Source: Deltaproteobacteria bacterium
Lineage (GTDB): Bacteria; Myxococcota_A; UBA796; UBA2385
Direction of reading: 5' to 3'
Assembly (NCBI GenBank): GCA_018401435.1
Contig: JAGYJW010000058.1
Span: forward strand, 1-38,324
Length of the DNA: 38,324 nucleotides
The translations under genes and the position numbers were made by a program. Shown here piece after piece: positions 26,688-35,264 of the stretch. The stretch's first letter is position 1, and every line of letters starts with the position of its first letter. Under the pieces are notes generated by a model. It searched no databases, was not told the DNA's origin, and saw only the letters and a program-made list of their open reading frames with translations.

Positions 26688-28572
26688 TCATCGCGCGGTG
26701 GCAGGCCCGTCGATTCGGTAGATCCGACTGCCATTCTCCTCGAAGATCAGGGTGGCGCCCTGCAGCAGCAGCTCGTCCAGATCCGCCACGGGCCCGTTGA
26801 AGTCGGCCTGCAGGGTCTCGGGGCTGAGGAAGGGGTAGGCCTTGGTGAGGAAGCGCACCCGGCGCACCATCACATGGCTCACTCCCCGGGCCTGCAAGGC
26901 CACCAGGCTCTGGTCGCCATGGGTCTTCAGCCAGTGCCGGGAGGGCACGTGATCCTCCACGCTGCCCAGGTGAAAGGGGCGCTCCAGCAAGCCGCCGCTC
27001 CAGTCAAAGAACAGCGCCACGACCGCATCTTCGGGCAGGTGGGTGTTGGCCCAGCGCACGGCGGGCCAGGGGCCATGGCTGGCCTCGTAGTATGTGTCGG
27101 CGGGGGTCGCCCCGCTGGCGGCAGGCAGACGCCGGAAGGCGTCGCTCCAGGCCGGCCCGAGGTTGGCGGGCAGGCCCAGGATCCAGCAGGCCGCCACCGC
27201 CCCCAAGGCCCAACGGCCCGCGGGTGGGGGCCTGGCGCCCACCGCGCCATCGGTTCCGGCGGCGGCCCCAAGGGCCAGGATGCCGATGCCGGGCAACAGG
27301 TAGCGCAGCCGGTGGGGGCCGGCGGCCCAGCTAGCCCAACCACCAGCCCGGCCAGCACCAGGCGCCGGGCCACGCCGGGCCGCCAGGCCGCGACCGGTGC
27401 CAGCACCAGGCCCAGCCCCCAGAGCGGGTTCAGGCGCCCCAGAAAGCGGTTGCTGTCCAGCTCGGCCGTCATCAGGGCATTCCAGGGCAGCAGCAGCAGG
27501 TCGCGGGGCCCGCGCCCGGCGCCATAGCGCTCCAGGTATTGGTAGGTCGCACCCTCGCCCGGCCAGCCGGCGAAAGGAAAGAGCGGGTGGAGGCCCTCGG
27601 CGAGGTTGCGCAGCCACCAGGGGCTCACCGGGGCCAGGGGCCGCGGGCCCGCGGCCAGAGCGCCGGGCTGGGCTCCAGGGCCACCAGGAAGAGGCCGAGA
27701 ATGGCGGCCGCCGCGGTATACTTGAGCCCCAGCGCCAGCCCGCCGCCAGGGCCAGGCCGCGCGCCCGACCGCGCAGGGCCGCGTCGGTGGCGCCCAGCAC
27801 GGCCAGGGCGGTGGGCGGGTTGGCCGCCCAGGCCCGCGTCGTGCACTACGCTGTAGCTGCCGGCCAACAGCAGGACGGCCAGGGCCGCGGCCCGGTCTCC
27901 CAGCTCTCGCCGGCCCAGCTCGTGCAAGCCCAGCAGCAGCAGCAGGCCGAGCAGCAGGTGAAAGAGCTTGGGCGCGGCGGGCCCCGCAGTAGCCAACAGC
28001 GCAGCAAAGGGCAGGTGCAAGGCCAAGGGTCGGCTTCCCGACGGGTCCAGGACCCCGCCCACCAGGCCGCCGGCTCGCAGCAGCTGCTGGGGCAGGGCGA
28101 GGTGGTAGTACAACTCATCGGTGTCGATGGGCGGGGCCAGGGCGTCGATGAGGCCCGGCAGGCCCACCAGCACCAGGGCCAGGCCCAGGGCGGGGGAGAG
28201 CCGGGGCAGGCGCAGGGCCGGGCAGCGCAACCAGCCCGCCCCCAGCAGCAGGCCCAGGCCGAGGATCGGCCCCGGCTGCAGCAGCCCGAAGGCGCCCATG
28301 CCCAGCATCAGCAGGCCCCAGGCCAGCAGCCCCGCCAGCAGGGCGTGCAGCCAGCCCAGGCGGCCCTCCAGCAAGCTGGGATCGACCCCCGACAGCAGGG
28401 CGCCGCCCGCGCCCAGGGCGGCGAAGCCCCAGGTCAGGGCGCCCCCGAGGCCCGACAGCAGGCGCAGCGCCGCGTCGGGCCGCAGGCTGCGCGAGGGGTC
28501 GAGCACGAAGAAGGCGACGCCGAGGACCAGCGCCAGCAGCGCCAGCAAGAGCTGGGGCGCAGCCGCTCTCAT
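26688..28572 (-). pseudogene. GT-C type membrane glycosyltransferase, several frameshifts
   Basis: About 620 residues if repaired. It starts at ATG 28572, overlapping the stop of the gene before it (ATGA). The first half is a multi-pass membrane protein with PIDTDELYYHLALP after several segments, the Asp/Glu loop of lipid-linked-sugar glycosyltransferases of the PMT/ArnT (GT39/GT83-like) group. The frame is lost around 27825, regained around 27745 (LALGLKYTAAAAILG), lost at 27625-27640 and changed again near 27320. At the last break adding or removing one base joins VVGLA to AGPHRLRYLLPG. The C-terminus (NGPVADLDELLLQGATLIF) ends at 26688. The reaction would transfer a sugar from a lipid carrier to an acceptor outside the membrane. 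Confidence 0.7.
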
Positions 28573-29484
28573 GGGGTGGCGGCAGTGTAGAGCATCACGC
28601 GCTCGCCGTCCCGGTAGAGCAGCCAGCGTCCAAAGCGGCTGGGGTGGTGCTGGTGGCCCGGCCCGCGGCGATCCCAGCCATCCGTGCAGGCGATGTCCAG
28701 GCCCTGGTGGGCCGTGCGCTCCTCCCAGCAGGCCGCGTCGCCATCCACCGTGGGCGCGGCCGAAAAGCCGGTGTGGGCCGGGATGCGCTGCTGCGCCCCG
28801 CTCTGGGGGTCGAGGATCACGAGGTCCCCGCCATCCACCCAGGCCAGCCGGCCGCCGCCAGCCACCACCAGGCGCTGGTCGCCCGGACCGCCGGCCAGCA
28901 GCCGCGGCTCGGGGCGGGCCACCGAGCAGGTCCAGGACCCACAGATCCTCCCCCTCGCCGGCCTCCACCCAGGCCACAAGGGGCCACAGCAGGGCCGGGG
29001 GCTGCCAGCCCAGGGGGGCCGCGGGGTGGCGGCGGCGCGCCCGCTCCGTTGCGACGAAAGCCTCGACCCCATCGTCATAGAGCACCACGATGTGCCGGCC
29101 ATCGGTGGCGGGCGGGGCGTTGGGCCGTTGATATATCAGCGCGATATCGTCGATAGGGGTGGCCGCCGCACCCTCCAGCCGGAGGAGGCCGCCGTCCTGC
29201 CCCGGCGCATAGAGCCAGCCCTCCCCCAGCCCGGGCCGGTCCAGCGCCGGCGCGATCTCCACCCGCCGCCCGCTGCGCAGATCGATGGCGCGATCCACCG
29301 CCCCGCCGGGGCCGCAGCCCACCGCCCATGCCCCGGCCAGCGCGGGGTAGCGGGGGTCTTTGCAAGGCCCGTCCAGCGCGTAAAGCGGTACCGCCACTCC
29401 GGGCGCCCCCAGGCCGGCGTCGGGGTCGACGGCAAAGGCGACCCCCAAGCCGAGGGTCGCGCCGAAGAAGAGGCTGCCAATCAT
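28569..29484 (-). CDS. Predicted exported propeller-like protein, one frameshift near 28915
   Basis: About 304 residues after joining two frames. ATG 29484 gives MIGSLFFGATLGLGVAFAVD, a signal peptide or membrane anchor. The middle has short Gly-rich strands (GEGWLYAPGQDGGLLRLEG, DGRHIVVLYDDGVEAFV, RLAWVDGGDLVILDPQSG), like blades of TolB/WD-type propellers, and PCKDPRYPALAGAWAVGCG holds two Cys. The frame used from 29484 is lost around GGPPRA; the other frame continues ARPEPRLLAGGPGDQ and ends at 28569, overlapping the glycosyltransferase start. It probably partners that membrane enzyme. No catalytic residues seen. Confidence 0.6.
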
Positions 29485-29509
29485 GGGCGCAGCCCCAGGG
29501 GGTGCCGAA

Positions 29510-30874
29510 CTATCGCGTTGCGGCGACGATACCGCAGCAGTTCACGGTGTACATGACGGTGGCGCTGGCGGTCGCGCCGGTGCAGTCCGTGGCCTGAAGC
29601 TGGAACTCGAACTCGTTGGCCTCGCAGGCGCTGGGCTCGACGGGCTCGGCGTCCTGCAGGACGGCCCGGGTGCTCAGGCTGCTGGGCGTCACGATGTTGG
29701 CGGTGCCGGTGGTGGCCGACCAGCTGAGGGTGAGGGGATCGCCATCGGCATCCGTCACCGTCGCGTCCAGGCCCAGGGTGACGGCCTGATCCTCACACTC
29801 GTCGCAGCGGTAGGAGTAGCCAGACTCGACACACTCGGCCTCGCCGCCGTCCACGATCATGCCGGTGCCGGCGTTGACAACGGGGGGGCTGTTGAAGCTG
29901 CGCTCGGTGGCGTTGAAGACGAGCAGGTCGGGGCTCGACCAGGTGCTGCCGTCGTAAACCGCCAGGGCCAGGGTGTATTCGCCGCCCTTGTCGGGGAAGA
30001 AGGTCGTCGTGGCGGCGTTGCGATCCGAGAAGCTGGCGTTGCTGGCAGCAGAGGTCGTGGGACGGGACTGCAGGGACCAGCGGTACTGCAGGGTGTCGCC
30101 GTTGGGATCGAAAGAGGCCGAGCCGTCCAGGCTGTGGGCGGTGCAGTCCTCGCCGGTGAGGTCGTCGCCCGCAGCGGCCACAGGGGCCAGCGGGTTGTTG
30201 GACGACACATCGACGATGGCGGTGTCGGGCAAGGAGGTGCCCACGCCGCTGTCCACGATCAGCGACACCACGTAGCGACCCCCGACATCGGCGGTGAAGG
30301 CCGCGCTATTGCCCGTGGCGCTGAGGCCGGTCAGGGCGCTGCCGGTGGGCACGGTCTCGAAGGCCCAGGTGTAGTCGAGGTCGCGGCCGAGGGGGTCCCA
30401 GGAGCCCGAGCCGTCGAGGGTGAAGTTCTGTCCCTCGTTGCCGGCGAGGTCGGGGCCCGCGTCCGCCACCGGCAGGTTGCCCTCGGTGAGGTTGATCAGC
30501 AGGAAGTCCGCCTCGGAGACCTCGCCGCTGGTATCGGTCACCCGCAGGCCCACGATCCAGGTCCCGGTGGCATCCGGCCGGAAGGTGGTCTGGGGGTTGG
30601 TGGTGCCATTGCCATCGAACTGGTAGTTCCGGCGCAGGGCCGAACCTTCCGGGATGGAGTCAAAGAACCACTCGTAGGTGATCAGATCGCCGTCGGGGTC
30701 GAAGGAGGCGCCTCCGTCCAGGCTGATGGCGTCATCGGTGGTGATGTCGAGATCATGGCCCGCGTCCGCGACGGGCGGGCTGTTGATCTCAACGTCTTCA
30801 ATGACCTCTTCCTTGTCCCCGCAAGCGAGGACCATGGCGAAGGGCAACAGCAACCCGAATCGGGACATGCGCAT
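29510..30874 (-). CDS. PKD-domain lipoprotein, copy 2
   Basis: 454 residues. ATG 30874 (second ATG six bases on) follows GGGAGAACG; lipobox VLAC. At least four PKD-type (Ig-like) domains of about 90-100 residues repeat the pattern PPVADAG.D...LDG.ASFDPDGD...YEW and end in FxPDxxGxYxVxLxVxD. PKD domains are adhesive or spacer modules of surface proteins. The last part has a Cys-rich insertion (ECVESGYSYRCDECEDQ) before the final domain and a CC pair near the C-terminus (VNCCGIVAATR). It is 20 bases downstream of the other PKD copy and is co-directional, so both share a transcript. Confidence 0.85.
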   Translation of the reverse strand: MRMSRFGLLLPFAMVLACGDKEEVIEDVEINSPPVADAGHDLDITTDDAISLDGGASFDPDGDLITYEWFFDSIPEGSALRRNYQFDGNGTTNPQTTFRPDATGTWIVGLRVTDTSGEVSEADFLLINLTEGNLPVADAGPDLAGNEGQNFTLDGSGSWDPLGRDLDYTWAFETVPTGSALTGLSATGNSAAFTADVGGRYVVSLIVDSGVGTSLPDTAIVDVSSNNPLAPVAAAGDDLTGEDCTAHSLDGSASFDPNGDTLQYRWSLQSRPTTSAASNASFSDRNAATTTFFPDKGGEYTLALAVYDGSTWSSPDLLVFNATERSFNSPPVVNAGTGMIVDGGEAECVESGYSYRCDECEDQAVTLGLDATVTDADGDPLTLSWSATTGTANIVTPSSLSTRAVLQDAEPVEPSACEANEFEFQLQATDCTGATASATVMYTVNCCGIVAATR

Positions 30875-30894
30875 GCGTCGTTCTCCCGGAAAGC

Positions 30895-32262
30895 CTAGTT
30901 GGCCGTTCCTTCGCAGCTATAGTTGATGGTCACCGTGTCCACGTCGGATTCGGCGCAGTCCCGGACATCCAGGCTGGCGGTGAACACCATGGTGCTCGCC
31001 GAGCCATAGGTCGCGGACTGGGAGGGCACGGTGGCCCGCGTGATCGAAGAGTTGGGCGACGAGAAGACCAGGGTGCGGGTGCTCTCGGACCAGGTGTAGT
31101 TCAGGCGGTCGCCGTCGGGGTCGGTGGACGCGCTGCCGTCGAGTTCAACCCAGGAGGCCGAGCAGTCCTCGCAGCTCCAGATATAGGAAGAGGCGGTGCA
31201 ATCGGCCTCTTCTTCGATGACCTGGTCGTCACCGGCGTTGGCGATGGGGCTGCGGTTGAGGCCCTCTTCGTCGATGTAGACGGTGACCAGGTCGGGGTCG
31301 GACCAGATCTCGCCATCGTAGACCTGCAGCTGGAAGATGTACTCGCCGCCGATATCCCAGGTGAAGCCGGGGTCGGGGGCGGTGGGGTCGTCGAAGTTGG
31401 CGTCGGTGACCGTAGAGCCGACCGGGGCCTGGTAGAGGGTCCAAGCATAGGTCAGGCTGTCGCCGTCTTCGTCGTAGCTACCGAAGCCGTCGAGCCGCAG
31501 CGGGTTGTCGGCGCAGCCGCCCAGCTCGAGGGAGTCGCCGGCGTCCGCCACGGGCCAGTGGTTGTCGCTGCCCACCGAGAGGTAGCAGATGTCGGGGCTG
31601 GAGTAGTTCACGCCGTCGGAGACCACGAGGCTGACGGTGTAGCCGCCATCGCAGTCGGGCACGACCGAGGGCGTGGCGCCACTGGAGTTGTGCAGGTCGG
31701 TGCTGTCCAGGGCCGAGCAGGCGGGGGCCGAGGTCAGGGTCCAGGTGTATTCGAGCTGGGCGCCTTCGGGGTCCGAGGAGCCGGTGCCATCAAAGACGCT
31801 CTCCACGGAGACCGTGCCGGTGATGTCGGGCCCGCAGTCGGCGGTGGGGGGCTGATCGCCCGAAACCACCGAGACGACCACATAGTCGGCGGAGGATTCG
31901 CCGTTGGGGTCGCTGACGACCAGGGCGAGCACGTAGTCGCCGGTGGCATCGGGGGCGAAGACCGGCGCGATGGCGGTATTCGACGCGTTGTCCGACAACG
32001 CAGTGACATCGATCGCGGAGCCGGTGGGCACCTGCTCGAAGGTCCAGGTGTAGAGGGCCTGGTCAACCGTCGTATCGCAGACGGTGCTGGCGCTGCCGTC
32101 CAAGGTGGCGGTTGCACCCAGCGTGATGGTGAGATCCGCCCCGGCGCTGGCTGTGGGGTCTGCGCAGACGACGCCGGTGTCCACGGGCTTCTCACCCGTG
32201 CACGACACAAGGGCGAGGGCGAGGAGGAGCGGGGCTGCGGGGTTGTGCCACCGGGACATCAT
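30895..32262 (-). CDS. PKD-domain lipoprotein, copy 1
   Basis: 455 residues, almost the same length as the next gene. ATG 32262 follows CTGGAGAG; the next codon is also ATG. Lipobox LVSC, then CTGEKPVDTG. Four PKD-type domains: ASAGADLTITLGATATLDGS, PPTADCGPDITG, WPVADAGDSLELGG and SPIANAGDDQVIEEE. It shares with copy 2 a Cys-rich insertion before the last domain (DCTASSYIWSCEDCSAS), so the two arose by duplication. A likely promoter is at 32334-32363. It heads the minus-strand unit 32262-26688 with a secreted protein and a glycosyltransferase, which may decorate or secrete surface partners. Confidence 0.85.
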   Translation of the reverse strand: MMSRWHNPAAPLLLALALVSCTGEKPVDTGVVCADPTASAGADLTITLGATATLDGSASTVCDTTVDQALYTWTFEQVPTGSAIDVTALSDNASNTAIAPVFAPDATGDYVLALVVSDPNGESSADYVVVSVVSGDQPPTADCGPDITGTVSVESVFDGTGSSDPEGAQLEYTWTLTSAPACSALDSTDLHNSSGATPSVVPDCDGGYTVSLVVSDGVNYSSPDICYLSVGSDNHWPVADAGDSLELGGCADNPLRLDGFGSYDEDGDSLTYAWTLYQAPVGSTVTDANFDDPTAPDPGFTWDIGGEYIFQLQVYDGEIWSDPDLVTVYIDEEGLNRSPIANAGDDQVIEEEADCTASSYIWSCEDCSASWVELDGSASTDPDGDRLNYTWSESTRTLVFSSPNSSITRATVPSQSATYGSASTMVFTASLDVRDCAESDVDTVTINYSCEGTAN

Positions 32263-32333
32263 GGGGGTCTCTCCAGGGTGACCGGGCTTTGCCGTCAGGG
32301 GTCGGCTGGCGGGTCTGCTCGATTCAGGCGTGC

Positions 32334-32363
32334 AGTCTATGAAGAAGGTCAGCGGATCGTCAA
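32334..32363 (-). promoter_or_regulatory. Sigma-70-type promoter of the PKD operon
   Basis: Minus strand: -35 TTGACG (32358-32363), 18-base spacer, -10 TAGACT (32334-32339). It lies about 72 bases before ATG 32262. Confidence 0.5.
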
Positions 32364-32496
32364 CGGTGAACCGCATGGCAGGTCCGGAAAGAGGGCGGGA
32401 GGTCGCCTTGCAAGCGGTGCTCCGAGCCCTCTCTCCTTCAGATGCCAGTGTGCCGCGAAGGTCACTGGGTCGCTACCCCCCGGTGCGGACGGCGCC

Positions 32497-32524
32497 TTGC
32501 CCTCCTGGGGGCCGTGATTACAAA
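32497..32524 (+). promoter_or_regulatory. Possible promoter of the HEAT-like gene
   Basis: TTGCCC (32497-32502), 16-base spacer, TACAAA (32519-32524), each 4 of 6 to consensus, about 44 bases before ATG 32568. Confidence 0.35.
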
Positions 32525-32567
32525 CCGGCCCCGGTGTTGACGGCGGACCTGCTGGAGCGTGACTGAG

Positions 32568-33293
32568 ATGGGCTTCTTCGACTTTCTCTCTGGTGGCCGC
32601 GAAGGTCAGGTCAAACGCCACGCCAAGCGCGTGCGCAACCTCAACGCCCAGGCCGAGGACCGCCAGGTCAGCGCCCACTGGCTCGCAGAGAACGGCACCG
32701 AAGAGGCCGTGCTCGGCATGCTGGGCCGCTTCGAGATCAACTACGAGCAGCGCATGAAGGACAGCCAGGAAAAGGATCTGGTCTACAGCCTGCTCAAGGG
32801 CCTGGGCTCCGCGCGGGTGGGCGAGCCCATCCGCCTGTGGGTTCGCAAGAACCAGGCCTTCGCCCGGCCCCTTCAGCTAGTCGAGGAGCTGGAGGGTGCC
32901 GACGCGGCCGTGGACGTGCTGCTCGATATGCTCGGCCGTGAGGTCGACCCCTTCAAGCCCGAAAAGAAGCGCCAGATCCTCATCAAGCTGAGCGACTACA
33001 AGGACCCTCGGATCGTCGAGCGGGTGCCGGCGGTGCTTCAGGACTTCGATGAGGGCATCCGCTATGCCGCCGCCGAGGCGCTGCTGTCCCAAGACGCCGA
33101 TCCGGCCACGGTGCGGCTGGAGCTTGCGCGCGCCCTGGCCAACCGCGAAGAAGAGTCCAACCGCCTGCGGGTGCGCATCGCCGAGGCCTTCCACCAGCGC
33201 GGCTGGGACCTGGGCGATCACGCCGAAGCGGTCTCGGAGCGCCCGCCGGTGGGCTGGACCGTGAACGCCGACGGCAAGCCCATTCCCGGCTGA
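32568..33293 (+). CDS. HEAT-repeat-like cytoplasmic protein
   Basis: 241 residues, helical, no signal peptide. ATG 32568 is chosen, with GGAG ten bases upstream; GTG 32559 is an alternative. Starts MGFFDFLSGG, a short hydrophobic lead seen in many Myxococcota helical-repeat proteins. Pairs of helices such as PLQLVEELEGADAAVDVLLDML, QILIKLSDYKDPRIVERVPAVL and IRYAAAEALLSQ are HEAT/armadillo-like and give a solenoid for protein binding. Ends with GWTVNADGKPIPG. Flanked by lipoprotein genes on the other strand with no shared operon. Partner unknown. Confidence 0.8.
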   Translation: MGFFDFLSGGREGQVKRHAKRVRNLNAQAEDRQVSAHWLAENGTEEAVLGMLGRFEINYEQRMKDSQEKDLVYSLLKGLGSARVGEPIRLWVRKNQAFARPLQLVEELEGADAAVDVLLDMLGREVDPFKPEKKRQILIKLSDYKDPRIVERVPAVLQDFDEGIRYAAAEALLSQDADPATVRLELARALANREEESNRLRVRIAEAFHQRGWDLGDHAEAVSERPPVGWTVNADGKPIPG

Positions 33294-33325
33294 GCGAGGC
33301 GCGTGGGGCGGGCCCTGCTGCCGCC

Positions 33326-33646
33326 CTACCAGGCCGACAGGCTCTCGTCGTAGCAGACGCCGTCGGCGATGTCGGCGCACTCCTCGTCCATCACGCAGCG
33401 CTTCTGGTCGGCGAAGGCCTGCTGCAAGGACTCGTCGGTCCAACCGTCGTAGAGCTCTTCTTGCCGGCTGCACTGAAGCTCGCAGTCCTCCTGGCCGACG
33501 CGAGGGGTCTCGACGTCTTCACAGGCCAGCAGCTTCTTGCAGGTCTGGGTGCAGGTGGGTTCGCAGCCGGCCACCCAGGCGCCCAGGGCGCCCAGCAGGA
33601 CGAAGATGCGCGGGGCGGCGGGGGCCGACCTACCAGACCGGGGCAC
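33326..33646 (-). CDS. Small Cys-rich lipoprotein, copy 2
   Basis: 106 residues from GTG 33646, overlapping the preceding gene by 17 bases; the ATG at 33715 would lie deep within that gene and would give no proper signal. The leader MPRSGRSAPAAPRIFVLLG ends at VAGC. The mature part has about 9 Cys (CEPTCTQTCKKLLAC, DCELQC, RCVMDEEC) and ends IADGVCYDESLSAW. It is related to the copy upstream: both begin GCxPxCxxTC and end with ADG.C and Trp. Likely disulphide-knotted on the cell surface. Function unknown. Confidence 0.6.
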   Translation of the reverse strand: MPRSGRSAPAAPRIFVLLGALGAWVAGCEPTCTQTCKKLLACEDVETPRVGQEDCELQCSRQEELYDGWTDESLQQAFADQKRCVMDEECADIADGVCYDESLSAW

Positions 33647-33986
33647 AGTACCCGTCGGCGAGAAGATCACAGGCAGTCTCCGAGACGCAGTCCATCCACA
33701 GGGCGACCTCTTCATCGTTGGTGAAGGTCACGTCGTCCTGGTTGGAGGGGGTGTACTCGGAAGGCTTGTAGTCCTTTCGAATCTTTCCGGGGTTGTCCAG
33801 GGCAGAGGTGCACTCGTCCAGGCACTTGTTGAGCAGCTCGGACTGCTGCCAGCCGGCGCTCTGCAGACCGCACTCGTTGGTCTGGTAGAGGGTGTTGCAG
33901 GTGCTCTCGCAGTCGGGGCCGCAGCCCGCGAGCAAGGTGCCCGAGAGGGCGATGGCCGTGGCGAGCGCAGAGTGGCGGATGCGCAT
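33630..33986 (-). CDS. Small Cys-rich lipoprotein, copy 1
   Basis: 118 residues. ATG 33986 follows CTGGAGGGAGCC. Signal ends LLAGC. Mature part: GPDCESTCNTLYQTNEC, KCLDEC, then an acidic middle (SNQDDVTFTNDEEVALW) and CVSETACDLLADGYCAPVW. An even Cys pattern suggests four disulphides. A promoter candidate lies at 34012-34041. It is not a known toxin or inhibitor family that I can name. Confidence 0.75.
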   Translation of the reverse strand: MRIRHSALATAIALSGTLLAGCGPDCESTCNTLYQTNECGLQSAGWQQSELLNKCLDECTSALDNPGKIRKDYKPSEYTPSNQDDVTFTNDEEVALWMDCVSETACDLLADGYCAPVW

Positions 33987-34011
33987 GGCTCCCTCCAGGA
34001 AGACGGAAGGC

Positions 34012-34041
34012 AGGGTAATCAGGGGGGCGCGTCCCCGTCAA
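34012..34041 (-). promoter_or_regulatory. Sigma-70-type promoter of the Cys-rich lipoprotein pair
   Basis: Minus strand: TTGACG (34036-34041), 18-base spacer, TACCCT (34012-34017), about 26 bases before ATG 33986. The -35 and spacer equal those of the PKD operon promoter. Confidence 0.45.
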
Positions 34042-34079
34042 CGCAGCGCCGAGCGCCCTAACCAGCCCCTGACCGCTTC

Positions 34080-35264
34080 ATGCACGTCCTCCAGGTCTCC
34101 CCCTATTTCCCGCCTACCTGGGCCTATGGCGGCATCCCACGGATCGTGGATGGCCTGTCCCGCGCGCTGGTAGCGCGTGGCCACCGCCTGACCGTGTGGA
34201 CGACCGACGCCTTTGACGGGTCGCGGCGGGCCGGCCTGCCCCTCGACCGGGACCACCGTGGGGTGCGGGTGCTCACCAGCCCCAACCTGTCGAATCGCCT
34301 GGCTTATGGGCAGCAGCTCTTTCTGCCCCGGGGCGCGGGCGCGGTCGAGGCGGCCTTGCTGGCCGATCCCCCCGATGTGGTCCACCTGCACGGGCACCGG
34401 CACCTGCTCAACAACCTGGGCGCCCGCCTGGCCCGGCGGGTCGGGGTGCCCTACGCCTTGACCGCCAACGGCACCCTGGAGCGCCACGAGCGCAAGGTGG
34501 GGGCCAAGTGGCTCTGGGATCAGGCGGTCTCCGGGCGGATCCCCGCAGAGGCCGACCGCTGCATCGCGGTGACGGCCCACGACGCGGCGGCCCACCTGCG
34601 CTGGGGGATCCCGGCGGAGCGGCTGGTGCGCATCCCCAATGGGCTGGATCTGGCCGAGTTCGAGGCGCTGCCCCCGCGGGGCCGCTTCCGGCAGCGGGTG
34701 CTGCCCGCGCACAAGGGGCCGCTGGTGGTCTACCTGGGGCAGGTGAGCCCACGAAAAGGGGTCGAGCACCTGGTGCAGGCCTTCGCGGGCGGTGGGCCGG
34801 CGGGGGCGGCCCTGGTGGTGGGCGGCAACGATATGGGCGGGCTCGCCGCGGCCCGGGCCGCCGTCGCCCCGGGCGCCCCCGTGCACTTTGCGGGGCTGCT
34901 GCCCGGCAAGGAGCGCCTTGAGCTGCTCGCCGATGCCGACGTGCTGGTCTATGCCTCGGCGGGGGAGATCTTCGGCCTGGTGCCCTTTGAGGGCCTGCTA
35001 TGTGGCGCGCCGGTGGTGGTGTCGGATGATTGCGGCTGCGGCGAGGTGATCGCCGAGGCGGGGGCCGGGCTGCTGGTGCGCCATGGCGATGTGGCGGGGC
35101 TGCGGGCTCGCATCGCCACCCTGCTGGACGACCGGGTCGCGGCGGCGGCCATGGTGCGCCGCGGCCGGCGATATATCCATGACAGGTTGGCCTTTCCGGT
35201 GGTAGCCGCCCACCACGAGGCGCTCTACCAGCGCATGATGGCAGGCAGCCCGGAGGCCCCATGA
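34080..35264 (+). CDS. Glycosyltransferase family 4 enzyme
   Basis: 394 residues, GT-B fold. Transfers a sugar from a nucleotide sugar, retaining the anomeric configuration, in cell-surface polysaccharide or glycolipid synthesis in the cytoplasm. The N-terminal domain starts VLQVSPYFPPTWAYGGI with the glycine loop for the acceptor. The linker has RIPNGLD; the donor domain has YLGQVSPRKGVEHLVQAF and the EX7E signature (Glu296, Glu304 in EIFGLVPFE). Start ATG 34080; no strong Shine-Dalgarno is seen. The end overlaps the next gene in an ATGA junction, so it is coupled with a membrane glycosyltransferase-like protein. Sugar unknown. Confidence 0.9.
   Translation: MHVLQVSPYFPPTWAYGGIPRIVDGLSRALVARGHRLTVWTTDAFDGSRRAGLPLDRDHRGVRVLTSPNLSNRLAYGQQLFLPRGAGAVEAALLADPPDVVHLHGHRHLLNNLGARLARRVGVPYALTANGTLERHERKVGAKWLWDQAVSGRIPAEADRCIAVTAHDAAAHLRWGIPAERLVRIPNGLDLAEFEALPPRGRFRQRVLPAHKGPLVVYLGQVSPRKGVEHLVQAFAGGGPAGAALVVGGNDMGGLAAARAAVAPGAPVHFAGLLPGKERLELLADADVLVYASAGEIFGLVPFEGLLCGAPVVVSDDCGCGEVIAEAGAGLLVRHGDVAGLRARIATLLDDRVAAAAMVRRGRRYIHDRLAFPVVAAHHEALYQRMMAGSPEAP

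Larger units (their letters stand above)
32263..32567. other. 305-base divergent intergenic region
   Basis: No gene is supported here. It holds two outward-facing promoter candidates (32334-32363 minus, 32497-32524 plus) and a direct ribosome-binding region before 32568. I see no further repeat or RNA structure. Confidence 0.7.

Noticed and set aside
27625..29484. One long protein joining the propeller-like and glycosyltransferase genes
   Set aside because: The join is caused by a frameshift near 28915. A good stop and ATGA junction exists at 28569-28572.
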